This document shows, piece after piece, positions 6,533 through 14,139 of a stretch of 14,902 nt of DNA. Location of the stretch: assembly GCA_943324925.2 (NCBI GenBank), contig CALPNL020000030.1, positions 1-14,902 of the forward strand, read 5' to 3'. This stretch comes from Chitinophaga pinensis (GTDB taxonomy: Bacteria; Bacteroidota; Bacteroidia; Flavobacteriales; Flavobacteriaceae). Under the pieces are notes generated by a model. The model saw nothing but the letters and a program-made list of their open reading frames with translations. It was not told the origin of the DNA and made no database searches. How positions within the stretch are numbered: position 1 is the stretch's first letter; every line of letters starts with the position of its first letter. A program made the translations under genes and the position numbers.

Positions 6533-9298
6533 ATGATAGGACCGACATTTTTAGATAAAATAGCTCAAGTAATTATTAAAGATTATTCCAATACTCTTTC
6601 TAATACGGTAGTGATCTTACCGAATAAAAGAGCTAAAATATTTTTAATCGAAGCACTAAAGAATCAAATTGAGAGTAATATTATTTGCCCTAAAATTATA
6701 AGTATTGAAGATTTTATTCAAGATGTTTCAGCCATACGATCCATTGACTCAATTGAATTAGTGTTTGAATTTTATGAGGTATATCTAAAACTAACCGACG
6801 TAAAAAGCCAACAATCATTTGACTTATTTGCCAATTGGGCTAAAATGCTTTTGCAGGATTTTAATGAAATTGACCGGTATTTATTAAATCCAAATCATGT
6901 GCTTTCCTATTTAAAGGATATTGAAGACATAAAAAAATGGGGAATTGAAGTTGAAAACAAAACTAAATTACTAGAAAATTATATCGATTTTTGGAAGTTA
7001 CTACCCAACTACTATCAAAGTTTTTACAGTCATTTGTTGCAAAAAGGGATTGGATATCAAGGATTAATTTATAGGGAAGCGGTAAATCAACTAAATTCAT
7101 TTTCTAAATCTGTACCCGACACAAAGTATGTTTTTGCTGGTTTTAATGCTCTAAATGCTGCAGAAGAAAAAATTGTTCAAAGCTTATTAGCATCAAATCA
7201 AGCTAAGATTTATTGGGATATAGATCAAGCATTTCTAAACGACCCTTATCATGATGCAGGTTTGTTTATCCGAAGATTTAAAGATAAATGGGTCCATTAT
7301 AAGTCCAATCCATTTGAATGGGCTGCAAATGATTTTTTAAATGATAAAAAGACCATAAACATTATAGGTACTCCAAAAACAATTGGACAAGCTAAAATTG
7401 CTGGTGGAATAATTGAGGAATTAATCACTCAAGACCCATCAATTTCTTTGGATAAAGTGGCGGTTGTTTTAGGTGATGAAAATATGTTAATCCCTTTACT
7501 TTATTCCCTTCCTTCAACTGTTGGAGCACTTAATATTACTATGGGTTTTTCAAGTAAGAATAATCCAGCACAAATATTAATTGCAAAATTGTTTAAAATG
7601 CATACCGCCGCTGTATCAAGAAACGGCAAGAACTATGTGTTTTATTACAAAGAGGTATTGGGAATATTAACCCATCCATTAATTGAACCCTATTCCAATA
7701 CTAGTGCTTTAGTAAATACTATTATTCAAAACAATTATACCTTTATAACGCATCATAAGATTATTGAATTAAATCCAAATCCGAGTGATTTGTTCCTTTT
7801 ATTATTTGGAAAATGGGAAGAGGGATCTTTAAAAGTTCTAGGAGATATATCTCAATTATTACAAACCATTAAAGGAAATTTAAGCAATGATAATGAAGAG
7901 GAAAAAATCACAAAAGCATTTGTTTTTTCGATTTTTAAAGTCATAAATAAACTAATTAGTTATTATTCTAAATACGATCATATCAATACTATTGATACTC
8001 TTCATGCAATTTACAAACAAGTAATTGATCTTGCTGAGGTTTCATTCGAGGGGGAACCCTTAAATGGATTACAAATTATGGGCGTTTTAGAAAGCCGTGT
8101 TTTAGACTTTGAAACGGTTATTATTACTTCTTTGAATGAGGGGAAATTACCAGCCGGTAAATCGCAAAATTCTTTTATACCATATGATGTTAAAAGGGAA
8201 TTAGAACTTCCAACATTCAAAGAAAAAGATGCAATTTATACCTATCACTTTTATCATTTGTTGCAACGAGCAAAAAAAGTTTACCTTCTTTACAATACCG
8301 AAAGCGAAGGGCTAGATGCCGGTGAAAAAAGTCGTTTTATAACGCAGTTACAGGTAGAATATCCAACCCAACATGATTTGATCCCCGAAATTTACAATGC
8401 GGTTCTTCCCGAAAAAGCCAATCAACCAATGGTTATTCCAAAATCAGAATCGGTTATGGATCGTTTGAAAGAAATTGCCGAAAAAGGGTTTTCACCTACC
8501 ACTTTAACCAGCTATATTAGAAATCCAATTCAGTTTTATTTCCAAAAGATTTTAAAAATTAAAGAAGTAGAAGAAGTGGAAGAGAATATTGCTGTCAATA
8601 CTTTAGGGACAATTATTCATGAAACTTTAAAATCATTATACGAACCGTTTATAGGTAAATTTATTTCTGAAAGTGATCTACTAAATTGTATCAAGCAAAT
8701 TGATGCTGAAGTAATGAAACAATTTAAAATAGTTTACAAAGAAGGGGAAATAAAAAAAGGAAGAAACTTATTAGCTTTTGAAGTAGCCAAACGCAATGTA
8801 TATAATTTCTTGAAAGTGGAATTAGAGAGCGTTATTTCAGGTGATGCAATTAAAATACTTGCATTAGAACAACCATTTGAGCGAACTTTTGAGCATTTGA
8901 GTTTGCCTTTTCCAATAAAAATTGGTGGCTCGGTAGATAGAATTGAGTTGCGAAATGGAGTGCTAAGAATTATAGACTATAAAACTGGCCGTGTCGATAA
9001 AAACACAGTAACCTTAACTACCTGGACAGATCTTACTAAAGATATTGCGAATGAGAAAATAATCCAAATACTAGCTTATGCTTTTATGTATGAAGAATTG
9101 GCAGTAGAGCAACCGATGGAAGCCGGAATTATTTCCTTCAAAAATTTAAAATCAGGGTTTTTACCTTTTACCTTTAAAGATGGAAAAGATCTTAATTCGA
9201 TAATAAGTAAAGATACAATTGACCAGTATTTAGAACAAATTGCAATTTTGTTGGTTGAGATTTTTGATCAAAACATTCCGTTTGAAGAGAAAGTTTAG
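6533..9298 (+). CDS. addB: AddB-like PD-(D/E)XK nuclease, partner of AddA
   Basis: A 921-residue protein with a RecB-type nuclease domain at its C-terminal end: His696 (GTIIHETL), Asp802 (GGSVDRIEL), Asp815 and Lys817 (IIDYKTGR), then a Gln-Ile-Leu-x-Tyr motif. All catalytic residues are intact. The N-terminal part is a degenerate helicase-like scaffold. It has NTVVILPNKRAKIFL near residue 25 and GLQIMGVLESRVLDFETVII around 515-530, the latter resembling helicase motif V, but no Walker A motif. It therefore fits AddB, which cuts the 5' strand while AddA unwinds. The iron-sulfur cluster typical of Bacillus AddB is absent: the position of the first ligand is Asn664 (SYIRNPIQFYF) and no Cys follows the nuclease motif. 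Its ATG sits 11 bp after the ompA terminator, so its promoter is not obvious. The pairing with addA is inferred from domain content and proximity. Confidence 0.85.
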   Translation: MIGPTFLDKIAQVIIKDYSNTLSNTVVILPNKRAKIFLIEALKNQIESNIICPKIISIEDFIQDVSAIRSIDSIELVFEFYEVYLKLTDVKSQQSFDLFANWAKMLLQDFNEIDRYLLNPNHVLSYLKDIEDIKKWGIEVENKTKLLENYIDFWKLLPNYYQSFYSHLLQKGIGYQGLIYREAVNQLNSFSKSVPDTKYVFAGFNALNAAEEKIVQSLLASNQAKIYWDIDQAFLNDPYHDAGLFIRRFKDKWVHYKSNPFEWAANDFLNDKKTINIIGTPKTIGQAKIAGGIIEELITQDPSISLDKVAVVLGDENMLIPLLYSLPSTVGALNITMGFSSKNNPAQILIAKLFKMHTAAVSRNGKNYVFYYKEVLGILTHPLIEPYSNTSALVNTIIQNNYTFITHHKIIELNPNPSDLFLLLFGKWEEGSLKVLGDISQLLQTIKGNLSNDNEEEKITKAFVFSIFKVINKLISYYSKYDHINTIDTLHAIYKQVIDLAEVSFEGEPLNGLQIMGVLESRVLDFETVIITSLNEGKLPAGKSQNSFIPYDVKRELELPTFKEKDAIYTYHFYHLLQRAKKVYLLYNTESEGLDAGEKSRFITQLQVEYPTQHDLIPEIYNAVLPEKANQPMVIPKSESVMDRLKEIAEKGFSPTTLTSYIRNPIQFYFQKILKIKEVEEVEENIAVNTLGTIIHETLKSLYEPFIGKFISESDLLNCIKQIDAEVMKQFKIVYKEGEIKKGRNLLAFEVAKRNVYNFLKVELESVISGDAIKILALEQPFERTFEHLSLPFPIKIGGSVDRIELRNGVLRIIDYKTGRVDKNTVTLTTWTDLTKDIANEKIIQILAYAFMYEELAVEQPMEAGIISFKNLKSGFLPFTFKDGKDLNSIISKDTIDQYLEQIAILLVEIFDQNIPFEEKV

Positions 9299-9330
9299 TT
9301 TTTTTTCACCACAAAAGAAGCAAAAAAAGG

Positions 9331-10113
9331 CTAAATTTTTCTAAGAAAGCTAGCGATAACTTTTTCTAATTCTTCTTTATTTTCAATGTGGCTCATGTGA
9401 CCATCAGGAAAAGAAATTAATTCGGTATTGGTTGCTTCTATTTGGGATGCATTATCTTTGTAAAGTAATACTCCGTCTTTTTCTCCCAGAATTAACAACT
9501 TTGGAAAATCAGTTTCTTTCAGAATAAATTGCCTGTCTTTTCTAATTTTCATACCTTCCAAGGAAGCAATTATTCCTTGCAAAGGAGTTTTTAGACCCTC
9601 TAATTTTACGTTTTCAATTTCATTTTTTAGGCGGTCACGATTGTTTTCACTAAATAAATTAGCAATTGACATTCGTACAAAATTGATGTAATTCTGTTTT
9701 ACCGCTTTAATGGCACGATCCCGATTTATTTTTCGTTCAACGCTATCTTCCAATGCTGTTGAATTTAATAAAATAAGCCCTTTTACTCTATTTAAATGTA
9801 ATTCCGCAAATGCCAATGCAACATATCCACCCATTGAATGCCCTATAAAAATTGCTTTTCTGATTCTAAGATGGGATAAAATTGCATTTACAATTTCAGC
9901 ATTTTCTTCCATAGAATGAATATAGCCAAGGCAATCTGTTTCTCCATGTCCCAATAAATCAATTGAAATAACACGGTTTTTTTCAGCTAGTGAAGGAACC
10001 AAATCTTTCCACATTTTTTTATTTTCTAAAAAACCATGAAGTAAAACCACAACAGTTCCTTTTCCAATATCGGAAAATGAAATTGCAGTGTTTTTGAAGA
10101 AAATTTGTTTCAT
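9331..10113 (-). CDS. Alpha/beta hydrolase of unknown substrate
   Basis: A 260-residue alpha/beta-fold hydrolase with no signal peptide. The oxyanion-hole motif HGF is at 26-28, the nucleophile elbow GHSMGG gives Ser93, the acid is probably Asp213 (ILGEKDGVL), and the base is His239 in GHMSHIEN. An IDLLGHGETD segment at 51-60 is typical of the esterase, haloperoxidase and MenH-like branch. The helical cap between about 120 and 200 is rich in charged residues and does not reveal the substrate. The gene converges with addB, with 32 bp between the stops, and follows pepP on the same strand after a terminator. Carboxylesterase, thioesterase or lactonase are all possible. Fold and catalytic triad are secure; the reaction is not. 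Confidence 0.9.
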   Translation of the reverse strand: MKQIFFKNTAISFSDIGKGTVVVLLHGFLENKKMWKDLVPSLAEKNRVISIDLLGHGETDCLGYIHSMEENAEIVNAILSHLRIRKAIFIGHSMGGYVALAFAELHLNRVKGLILLNSTALEDSVERKINRDRAIKAVKQNYINFVRMSIANLFSENNRDRLKNEIENVKLEGLKTPLQGIIASLEGMKIRKDRQFILKETDFPKLLILGEKDGVLLYKDNASQIEATNTELISFPDGHMSHIENKEELEKVIASFLRKI

Positions 10114-10129
10114 TTTTATAACTGTTATG

Positions 10130-10156
10130 CAAAAATAAGGCTAAAATTCCTACAAA
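10130..10156 (-). promoter_or_regulatory. Possible promoter of the alpha/beta hydrolase gene
   Basis: On the minus strand TATTTTTG at 10137-10130 matches TAnnTTTG exactly, with TTTG at 10156-10153. The spacing is only 15 bp, shorter than the usual 17-23. It lies just downstream of the pepP terminator, which is where a promoter for the hydrolase would be needed. Transcription would start about 10 nt before the ATG at 10113, giving a very short leader. Confidence 0.35.
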
Positions 10157-10158
10157 AT

Positions 10159-10187
10159 AAAAAACGGTTTACATTTCTGCAAACCGT
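10159..10187 (-). terminator. Intrinsic terminator after pepP
   Basis: Read on the minus strand, ACGGTTT (10187-10181) pairs with AAACCGT (10170-10164). A further G-C pair inside encloses the small loop AGAAAT. The stem is followed by a T-rich tail (six T at 10164-10159, then ATTTT). It sits 35 bp after the pepP stop and 51 bp before the hydrolase start, so it should end the mvaS-pepP transcript. Confidence 0.75.
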
Positions 10188-10221
10188 CTAGTATCTATTT
10201 GTCAATAGTCTTTTATCCAAA

Positions 10222-11514
10222 TTACGAATTCATAATCGTTTCAATTTCTTCAATTTCAATTGGAATGTTCTGCATCAAATTAAAAGGATTTCCTTTTTCC
10301 TGAATTACCACATTGTCTTCCAATCGAATTCCGAAACCTTCGGCTGGAATATATATTCCTGGCTCAACGGTAAACACCATATTGGCTTGCATTGGCTCGG
10401 TCAAAATGCCATAATCATGAGTATCTAAGCCCAAGTGATGCGAAGTTCCATGCATGAAATATTTTTTATATGCTGGCCATTCCGGGTTTTCATTTTGAAC
10501 ATCCGCTTTATCAATTAATCCCAAGCTTAATAATTCAGAAGTCATTATTTTACCAACTTCAACATGATATTGTTTCCATAGTGTTCCTGGGGTTAGCATT
10601 TTTGTTGCTTCATTTTTTACATTTAAAACGGCATTGTAAACCGCTTTTTGTCTTTCAGAAAAGCGACCGGAAACCGGAATCATTCGAGTCATATCACTTG
10701 AATAATTAGCGTATTCTGCAGCTACATCCAATAAAATTAAATCACCCGCTTTACACGGTTGATTATTTTCGATATAATGCAATACATTGGCGTTATTCCC
10801 CGAGGCAATTATTGGAGTATAGGCAAACCCTTTTGATCTGTTTCGAATAAATTCATGAATAAATTCAGCTTCAATCTCATATTCTGAAACATTTGGCTTT
10901 ACAAATGACAATACTCTTCGAAAACCTTTTTCGGTAATATTACAAGCGGTTTGAATTAATTCGATTTCTTCTTTTTCCTTTACAGATCGAATGCGTTGTA
11001 AAATAGGATTGCTTTTTGCAACAGCATGAGCAGGATATTTCTCTTTCCACCATTTTACAAAACGGGCCTCGCGAGTTTCTGTTTCTACAGTAGCTCTATA
11101 ATGTTCGTTAGTATTGATATAAATAGTTTCGGCATGTGTCATTATTTCGAATAAAATTTTCTCGAAATCTTGAAGCCAATAAACCGTTTTTACTCCTGAA
11201 ACTTCAAATGCACGGTCTTTAGATAGCTTTTCGCCTTCCCAAATCGCAATATGATCGTTGGTTTCTTTAAGAAATAAGATCTCTCTTTGGTGCTCGTAAG
11301 GAGCATCTGGGAATAACAATAAAATACTCTCTTCTTGATCTACTCCTGACAAATAAAATAGGTCTCTGTGTTGTGCAAATGGCAAAGTGCTATCGGCAGA
11401 AACTGGGTAGATATCATTAGAATTAAAAACCGCTACACTTTTTGGCTTCATCTGAGCCGTAAATTTAGAACGATTTTTTACAAATAAATTACTGTTAATT
11501 TGATGGTATTTCAT
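10222..11514 (-). CDS. pepP: Xaa-Pro aminopeptidase (aminopeptidase P, M24B)
   Basis: A 430-residue metallopeptidase that removes an N-terminal residue preceding proline. Residues of about 1-170 form the aminopeptidase P N-terminal domain. The pita-bread catalytic domain follows with all five metal ligands: Asp263 and Asp274 (LLDVAAEYANYSSDMTR), His359 (HGTSHHLGLDTHD), Glu384 (FTVEPGIYIP) and Glu399 (GIRLEDNVV). His246 (LHYIENN) matches the active-site histidine of E. coli PepP. Length and motif spacing are nearly those of the E. coli enzyme (441). There is no signal peptide, so it should be cytoplasmic and recycle proline-containing peptides. It begins 24 bp after the mvaS stop on the same strand and no terminator with a T-run separates them, so the two genes are probably one operon ending at the hairpin at 10187-10159. 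Confidence 0.95.
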   Translation of the reverse strand: MKYHQINSNLFVKNRSKFTAQMKPKSVAVFNSNDIYPVSADSTLPFAQHRDLFYLSGVDQEESILLLFPDAPYEHQREILFLKETNDHIAIWEGEKLSKDRAFEVSGVKTVYWLQDFEKILFEIMTHAETIYINTNEHYRATVETETREARFVKWWKEKYPAHAVAKSNPILQRIRSVKEKEEIELIQTACNITEKGFRRVLSFVKPNVSEYEIEAEFIHEFIRNRSKGFAYTPIIASGNNANVLHYIENNQPCKAGDLILLDVAAEYANYSSDMTRMIPVSGRFSERQKAVYNAVLNVKNEATKMLTPGTLWKQYHVEVGKIMTSELLSLGLIDKADVQNENPEWPAYKKYFMHGTSHHLGLDTHDYGILTEPMQANMVFTVEPGIYIPAEGFGIRLEDNVVIQEKGNPFNLMQNIPIEIEEIETIMNS

Positions 11515-11525
11515 AATGCAATAAA

Positions 11526-11542
11526 TTAGATTACAAATCTAA
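11526..11542. repeat. Perfect AT-rich inverted repeat overlapping the mvaS stop
   Basis: TTAGATT (11526-11532), loop ACA, AATCTAA (11536-11542). The inverted repeat includes the mvaS TAG at 11541-11539 and lies 11 bp upstream of the pepP ATG. There is no U-tract, so it is not a classical terminator. It could be a weak intercistronic hairpin that affects mRNA stability or pepP translation. The stem has one G-C pair only, so it may also be chance. Confidence 0.4.
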
Positions 11543-12900
11543 TCAATCCATTTGTAATATCTAGCACCTATTAAGTTAGGATTTTCATTTTCTATTTTAT
11601 CCAATATCCACTCGCTCTTTGGCAATTGTATACTGGATTTTTGCTCTTTTTTGTGTAATTTTTCATACGTTTCAAAACCAATTTCACGACTTTTTTCTAA
11701 TGTTTGAAACAAATTAACAGTTGAAATTGCTTGTGTCCAATTGGGTTGAATAGTCCCTTCAAATACTTTTGATTTCGATCCGCTTCCGTAGGCTAGGAAT
11801 CCAAATTTTTGATTTGACAGCTCTGTTTTTGATTCATAAAAATGAGCTAAAGTGGAAAGAAATCCCATAAAAATAGAACCCGTATATAAATTGCCAATTA
11901 GAGAAGAAGCAATTTCTGCAGGTTGTAATTTTTCGGTTACAAAGTTTCGGTATTCTTCCGATTTACTGATTTCTTTCAGTTTATTTTGATATTCTGAAGC
12001 GTCTTCATTTCCGCTGATAATTTTGTTATCATGATCCAAACAATAGATTTCAGACAACATTCTTCTTCCTTGAAAAGAATAAGGAAGGTGCATAATTATA
12101 CTTTTCCATGATTGATAAATGGAACTTTCTGATCCACTTTCTTTTTTAAATGAAAAGTACGCATTTCGAGTTCTGTCCATGTAACATTGATTGGAATATT
12201 GCCCTTCAAAAACAGGTTGGTCTTTGTGAATTTCAATTTCCGCTTCTAAATTATCAAACCAGTTTTCATTATTTGAATTTCCGGTTATTGCTTCTTTTGA
12301 AATAGATCGGTAGGGTTTGAAAAAATCAAACACGCCTTTTGTACTTGTCGCCCAATTATTTTCAAAGGCTATTATTCTTGGATTTTGACAGATCAATAGT
12401 GCCACCGCACCAGCACCTTGAGTATATTCTCCAGTAGAATTTAAATCGTATTTTGCAATATCAGTAGTAACCACAATGGCTTTTTTGTTTGGATTTAACT
12501 TCACAAAATCAATGCAATTTTGCATCGCGTCAACGCCTCCAATACAAGCACATGTAAAATCTACTACGTCGCATTCTGCCAAGCGATTTTCACCAAATTT
12601 TTGTTCCATCAACGAAACTAAAAAGGAAGCGATAGGTTTTGAACTGTCGATTGCACTTTCAGTTCCAACATAAATGCGAGAAATATCTTCTAAATTAATA
12701 GCATTATCAATAATCAATTTAGTCAACGCATTGGCGCCAAAAACGACCGTATCTTGATGAGTGTCTGGCAAAGTCATTTTCAACAGACCTAGCCCTTTTT
12801 CTAATTTTTCAGGATCAATATTTCTTTTATTTGCCAAGGTATTAATTGGCAAATGTATTTTTGCAACGTCAAATGCTATAGCGTCTATTCCGAAGTTCAT
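11539..12900 (-). CDS. mvaS: Hydroxymethylglutaryl-CoA synthase (mevalonate pathway)
   Basis: The enzyme condenses acetyl-CoA with acetoacetyl-CoA to HMG-CoA, the committed entry to mevalonate and isoprenoids. The thiolase-fold catalytic residues are all present: Glu81 (YVGTESAID), Cys119 (FTCACIGGVDAM) and His271 (MHLPYSFQGRR). Further family blocks are GEYTQGAGAVALLI (157-170), FDFFKP (191-196), YSNQCYMD (235-242), GNLYTGSIFMG (336-346) and YGSGSKSKVF (371-380). The open frame extends to 12972, but the family N-terminus (bacterial enzymes begin M-x-x-GID) matches the ATG at 12900, MNFGIDAIAF, giving 453 residues. That is longer than the roughly 390 of Gram-positive MvaS; part of the excess is an apparent insertion at about 200-226. 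No other mevalonate gene is in the window; pepP follows 24 bp downstream. A promoter is not clear, though TCACTTTG at 12933-12926 is one base from the -7 consensus. Confidence 0.87.
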   Translation of the reverse strand: MNFGIDAIAFDVAKIHLPINTLANKRNIDPEKLEKGLGLLKMTLPDTHQDTVVFGANALTKLIIDNAINLEDISRIYVGTESAIDSSKPIASFLVSLMEQKFGENRLAECDVVDFTCACIGGVDAMQNCIDFVKLNPNKKAIVVTTDIAKYDLNSTGEYTQGAGAVALLICQNPRIIAFENNWATSTKGVFDFFKPYRSISKEAITGNSNNENWFDNLEAEIEIHKDQPVFEGQYSNQCYMDRTRNAYFSFKKESGSESSIYQSWKSIIMHLPYSFQGRRMLSEIYCLDHDNKIISGNEDASEYQNKLKEISKSEEYRNFVTEKLQPAEIASSLIGNLYTGSIFMGFLSTLAHFYESKTELSNQKFGFLAYGSGSKSKVFEGTIQPNWTQAISTVNLFQTLEKSREIGFETYEKLHKKEQKSSIQLPKSEWILDKIENENPNLIGARYYKWID

Positions 12901-13096
12901 TACTATTCTATTTTTTGTAAAATTACAAAGTGAGATTGATGTTTTATAGATTTTTACTCTTAAAAATGCCACAGGATATCATTTTTACGATATTTAAAAT
13001 ATTCTGCAACTTCTTGTATGAATTTAATAATTTAACATTCATTCCTGTACTATTTTATTTAATTTAGCAGAAATAATAATTTAACAACTGTTTTTT

Positions 13097-13948
13097 ATGA
13101 AGTCTATTTTCGTTCTATTAATGGCTAGTTTTTTTCTTTTTTCAAATGCTCAAAACAAGCAATCCTACAAGATATTTAATAAAAATGGAAAAAAAGCAAG
13201 TTATAATGATATTATAAGCAGTTCCCAAAAATCAGACGTTCTTTTGTTCGGAGAATACCATGATAATTCTGTTGTGCACTGGCTGGAATTAGAAATTTTA
13301 AAAGATTTATCAGACAAAAGAAACTTAGTTCTTGGAGCGGAAATGTTAGAAGCCGACAATCAAAAACAAGTAAACCAATATTTAAAGGGTGAAATAACTC
13401 AGAAAAAACTAGATAGCACGGCGCGACTTTGGCCAAACTATAAAACAGATTATAAACCATTGGTTGATTATGCCAAAGAATTAAAGATTGATTTTATTGC
13501 AACTAATATCCCTCGTAGATTTGCAAGTTTAGTATTTAAAAATGGATTTGAAGCACTAGATAAATTATCACATGAGGAGAAATCTTGGATGGCGACATTA
13601 CCGTTTAAGTACGATGCGAATTTGCCAGGGTACAGTAAAATGGCGCAAGAAATGGGAGGCCACGGCGGGGAGAATTTACCTAAAGCTCAAGCCTCAAAAG
13701 ACGCGACAATGGCCTATTTTATCGCTAAAAACCGTAAAGAAAATTCTTTATTTATTCATTACAACGGTTCTTACCACAGCGATAACTTCGAAGGAATAAA
13801 TTGGTATCTAAAACAAGAAAACCCAAATATTAAAATTGTAACAATTGCCACAGTTTCTCAAACTGATATCTCCAAATTAGAACCTGAATATTTGGGTAAA
13901 GCCAATTTTATAATTGTAATTGACGAAGACGCAACCAAAACGTATTAA
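13097..13948 (+). CDS. ChaN-family (PF04187-like) secreted protein
   Basis: A 283-residue exported protein. Residues 1-18 form a signal peptide (MKSIFVLLMASFFLFSNA) with likely cleavage before Gln19. There is no lipobox cysteine, so it should be soluble in the periplasm or secreted, not a lipoprotein. The ChaN hallmarks are present: LLFGEYHDNSVVH (49-61, Glu53, His55, His61), LGAEMLE (79-85, Glu82), WPNYKTDYKPLVDYAKE (112-128), NIPRRFASLV (137-146), KAQASKDATMA (196-206) and HYNGSYHSDNFEGINWYL (221-238). Campylobacter ChaN binds haem and is linked to iron uptake, but the fold also resembles TIKI/TraB-type metalloproteases, so the function here is open. No TonB receptor or haem transporter lies nearby; the gene stands between mvaS (divergent) and sdhC. 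No convincing terminator was found after it. Confidence 0.85.
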   Translation: MKSIFVLLMASFFLFSNAQNKQSYKIFNKNGKKASYNDIISSSQKSDVLLFGEYHDNSVVHWLELEILKDLSDKRNLVLGAEMLEADNQKQVNQYLKGEITQKKLDSTARLWPNYKTDYKPLVDYAKELKIDFIATNIPRRFASLVFKNGFEALDKLSHEEKSWMATLPFKYDANLPGYSKMAQEMGGHGGENLPKAQASKDATMAYFIAKNRKENSLFIHYNGSYHSDNFEGINWYLKQENPNIKIVTIATVSQTDISKLEPEYLGKANFIIVIDEDATKTY

Positions 13949-14063
13949 TTGAACAAAATGTAATTTCATTTTTTGCAGATTATTCAAAACTTCATTGAAT
14001 TATTTTAACTGGATTCAACATAAATTAAACAATTGTCAAAATCACCTTAAAATCATTATAAAT

Positions 14064-14084
14064 TACTACGAAAAGGTTGTAGTA
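14064..14084. promoter_or_regulatory. Inverted repeat over the sdh -33 element, possible operator
   Basis: TACTAC (14064-14069) and GTAGTA (14079-14084) form a perfect 6-bp dyad with a 9-bp spacer. The right arm overlaps the -33 TTG of the sdhC promoter. A dimeric regulator bound here would block the promoter. The arms are short, so chance is a real alternative, and no regulator gene is adjacent. Confidence 0.3.
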
Positions 14085-14107
14085 TGTTTTATTAATGATT
14101 ATTTTTG
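14077..14107 (+). promoter_or_regulatory. sdhC operon promoter (Bacteroidota type)
   Basis: TTG at 14077-14079, 20 bp, then TATTTTTG at 14100-14107, an exact TAnnTTTG. Transcription should begin near 14114, leaving a leader of about 26 nt before the ATG at 14140. It also shows that the in-frame ATG at 14095, which lies inside the promoter, cannot be the start when this promoter is used. Confidence 0.7.
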
Positions 14108-14139
14108 TGCACTATTTAAAAATAAAAATTGATTTTATC

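Noticed and set aside
604..9298. A helicase-nuclease gene and a second PD-(D/E)XK gene as a possible anti-phage defence system.
   Set aside because: The motif order, the intact nuclease sites in both proteins and the AddA/AddB-like architectures fit the housekeeping recombination enzyme. No other defence gene, integrase or compositional shift is present.
9299..9330. A bidirectional terminator between the convergent addB and hydrolase genes (T8 at one end, A7 at the other).
   Set aside because: Only an all A-T stem of about 7 bp with a 15-base loop can form, which is too weak to call, though some termination signal is expected here.
13955..13972. AAAATG-TAATTT-CATTTT as a chaN terminator.
   Set aside because: The stem is short and has a single G-C pair. 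The following T-run continues for only two bases.
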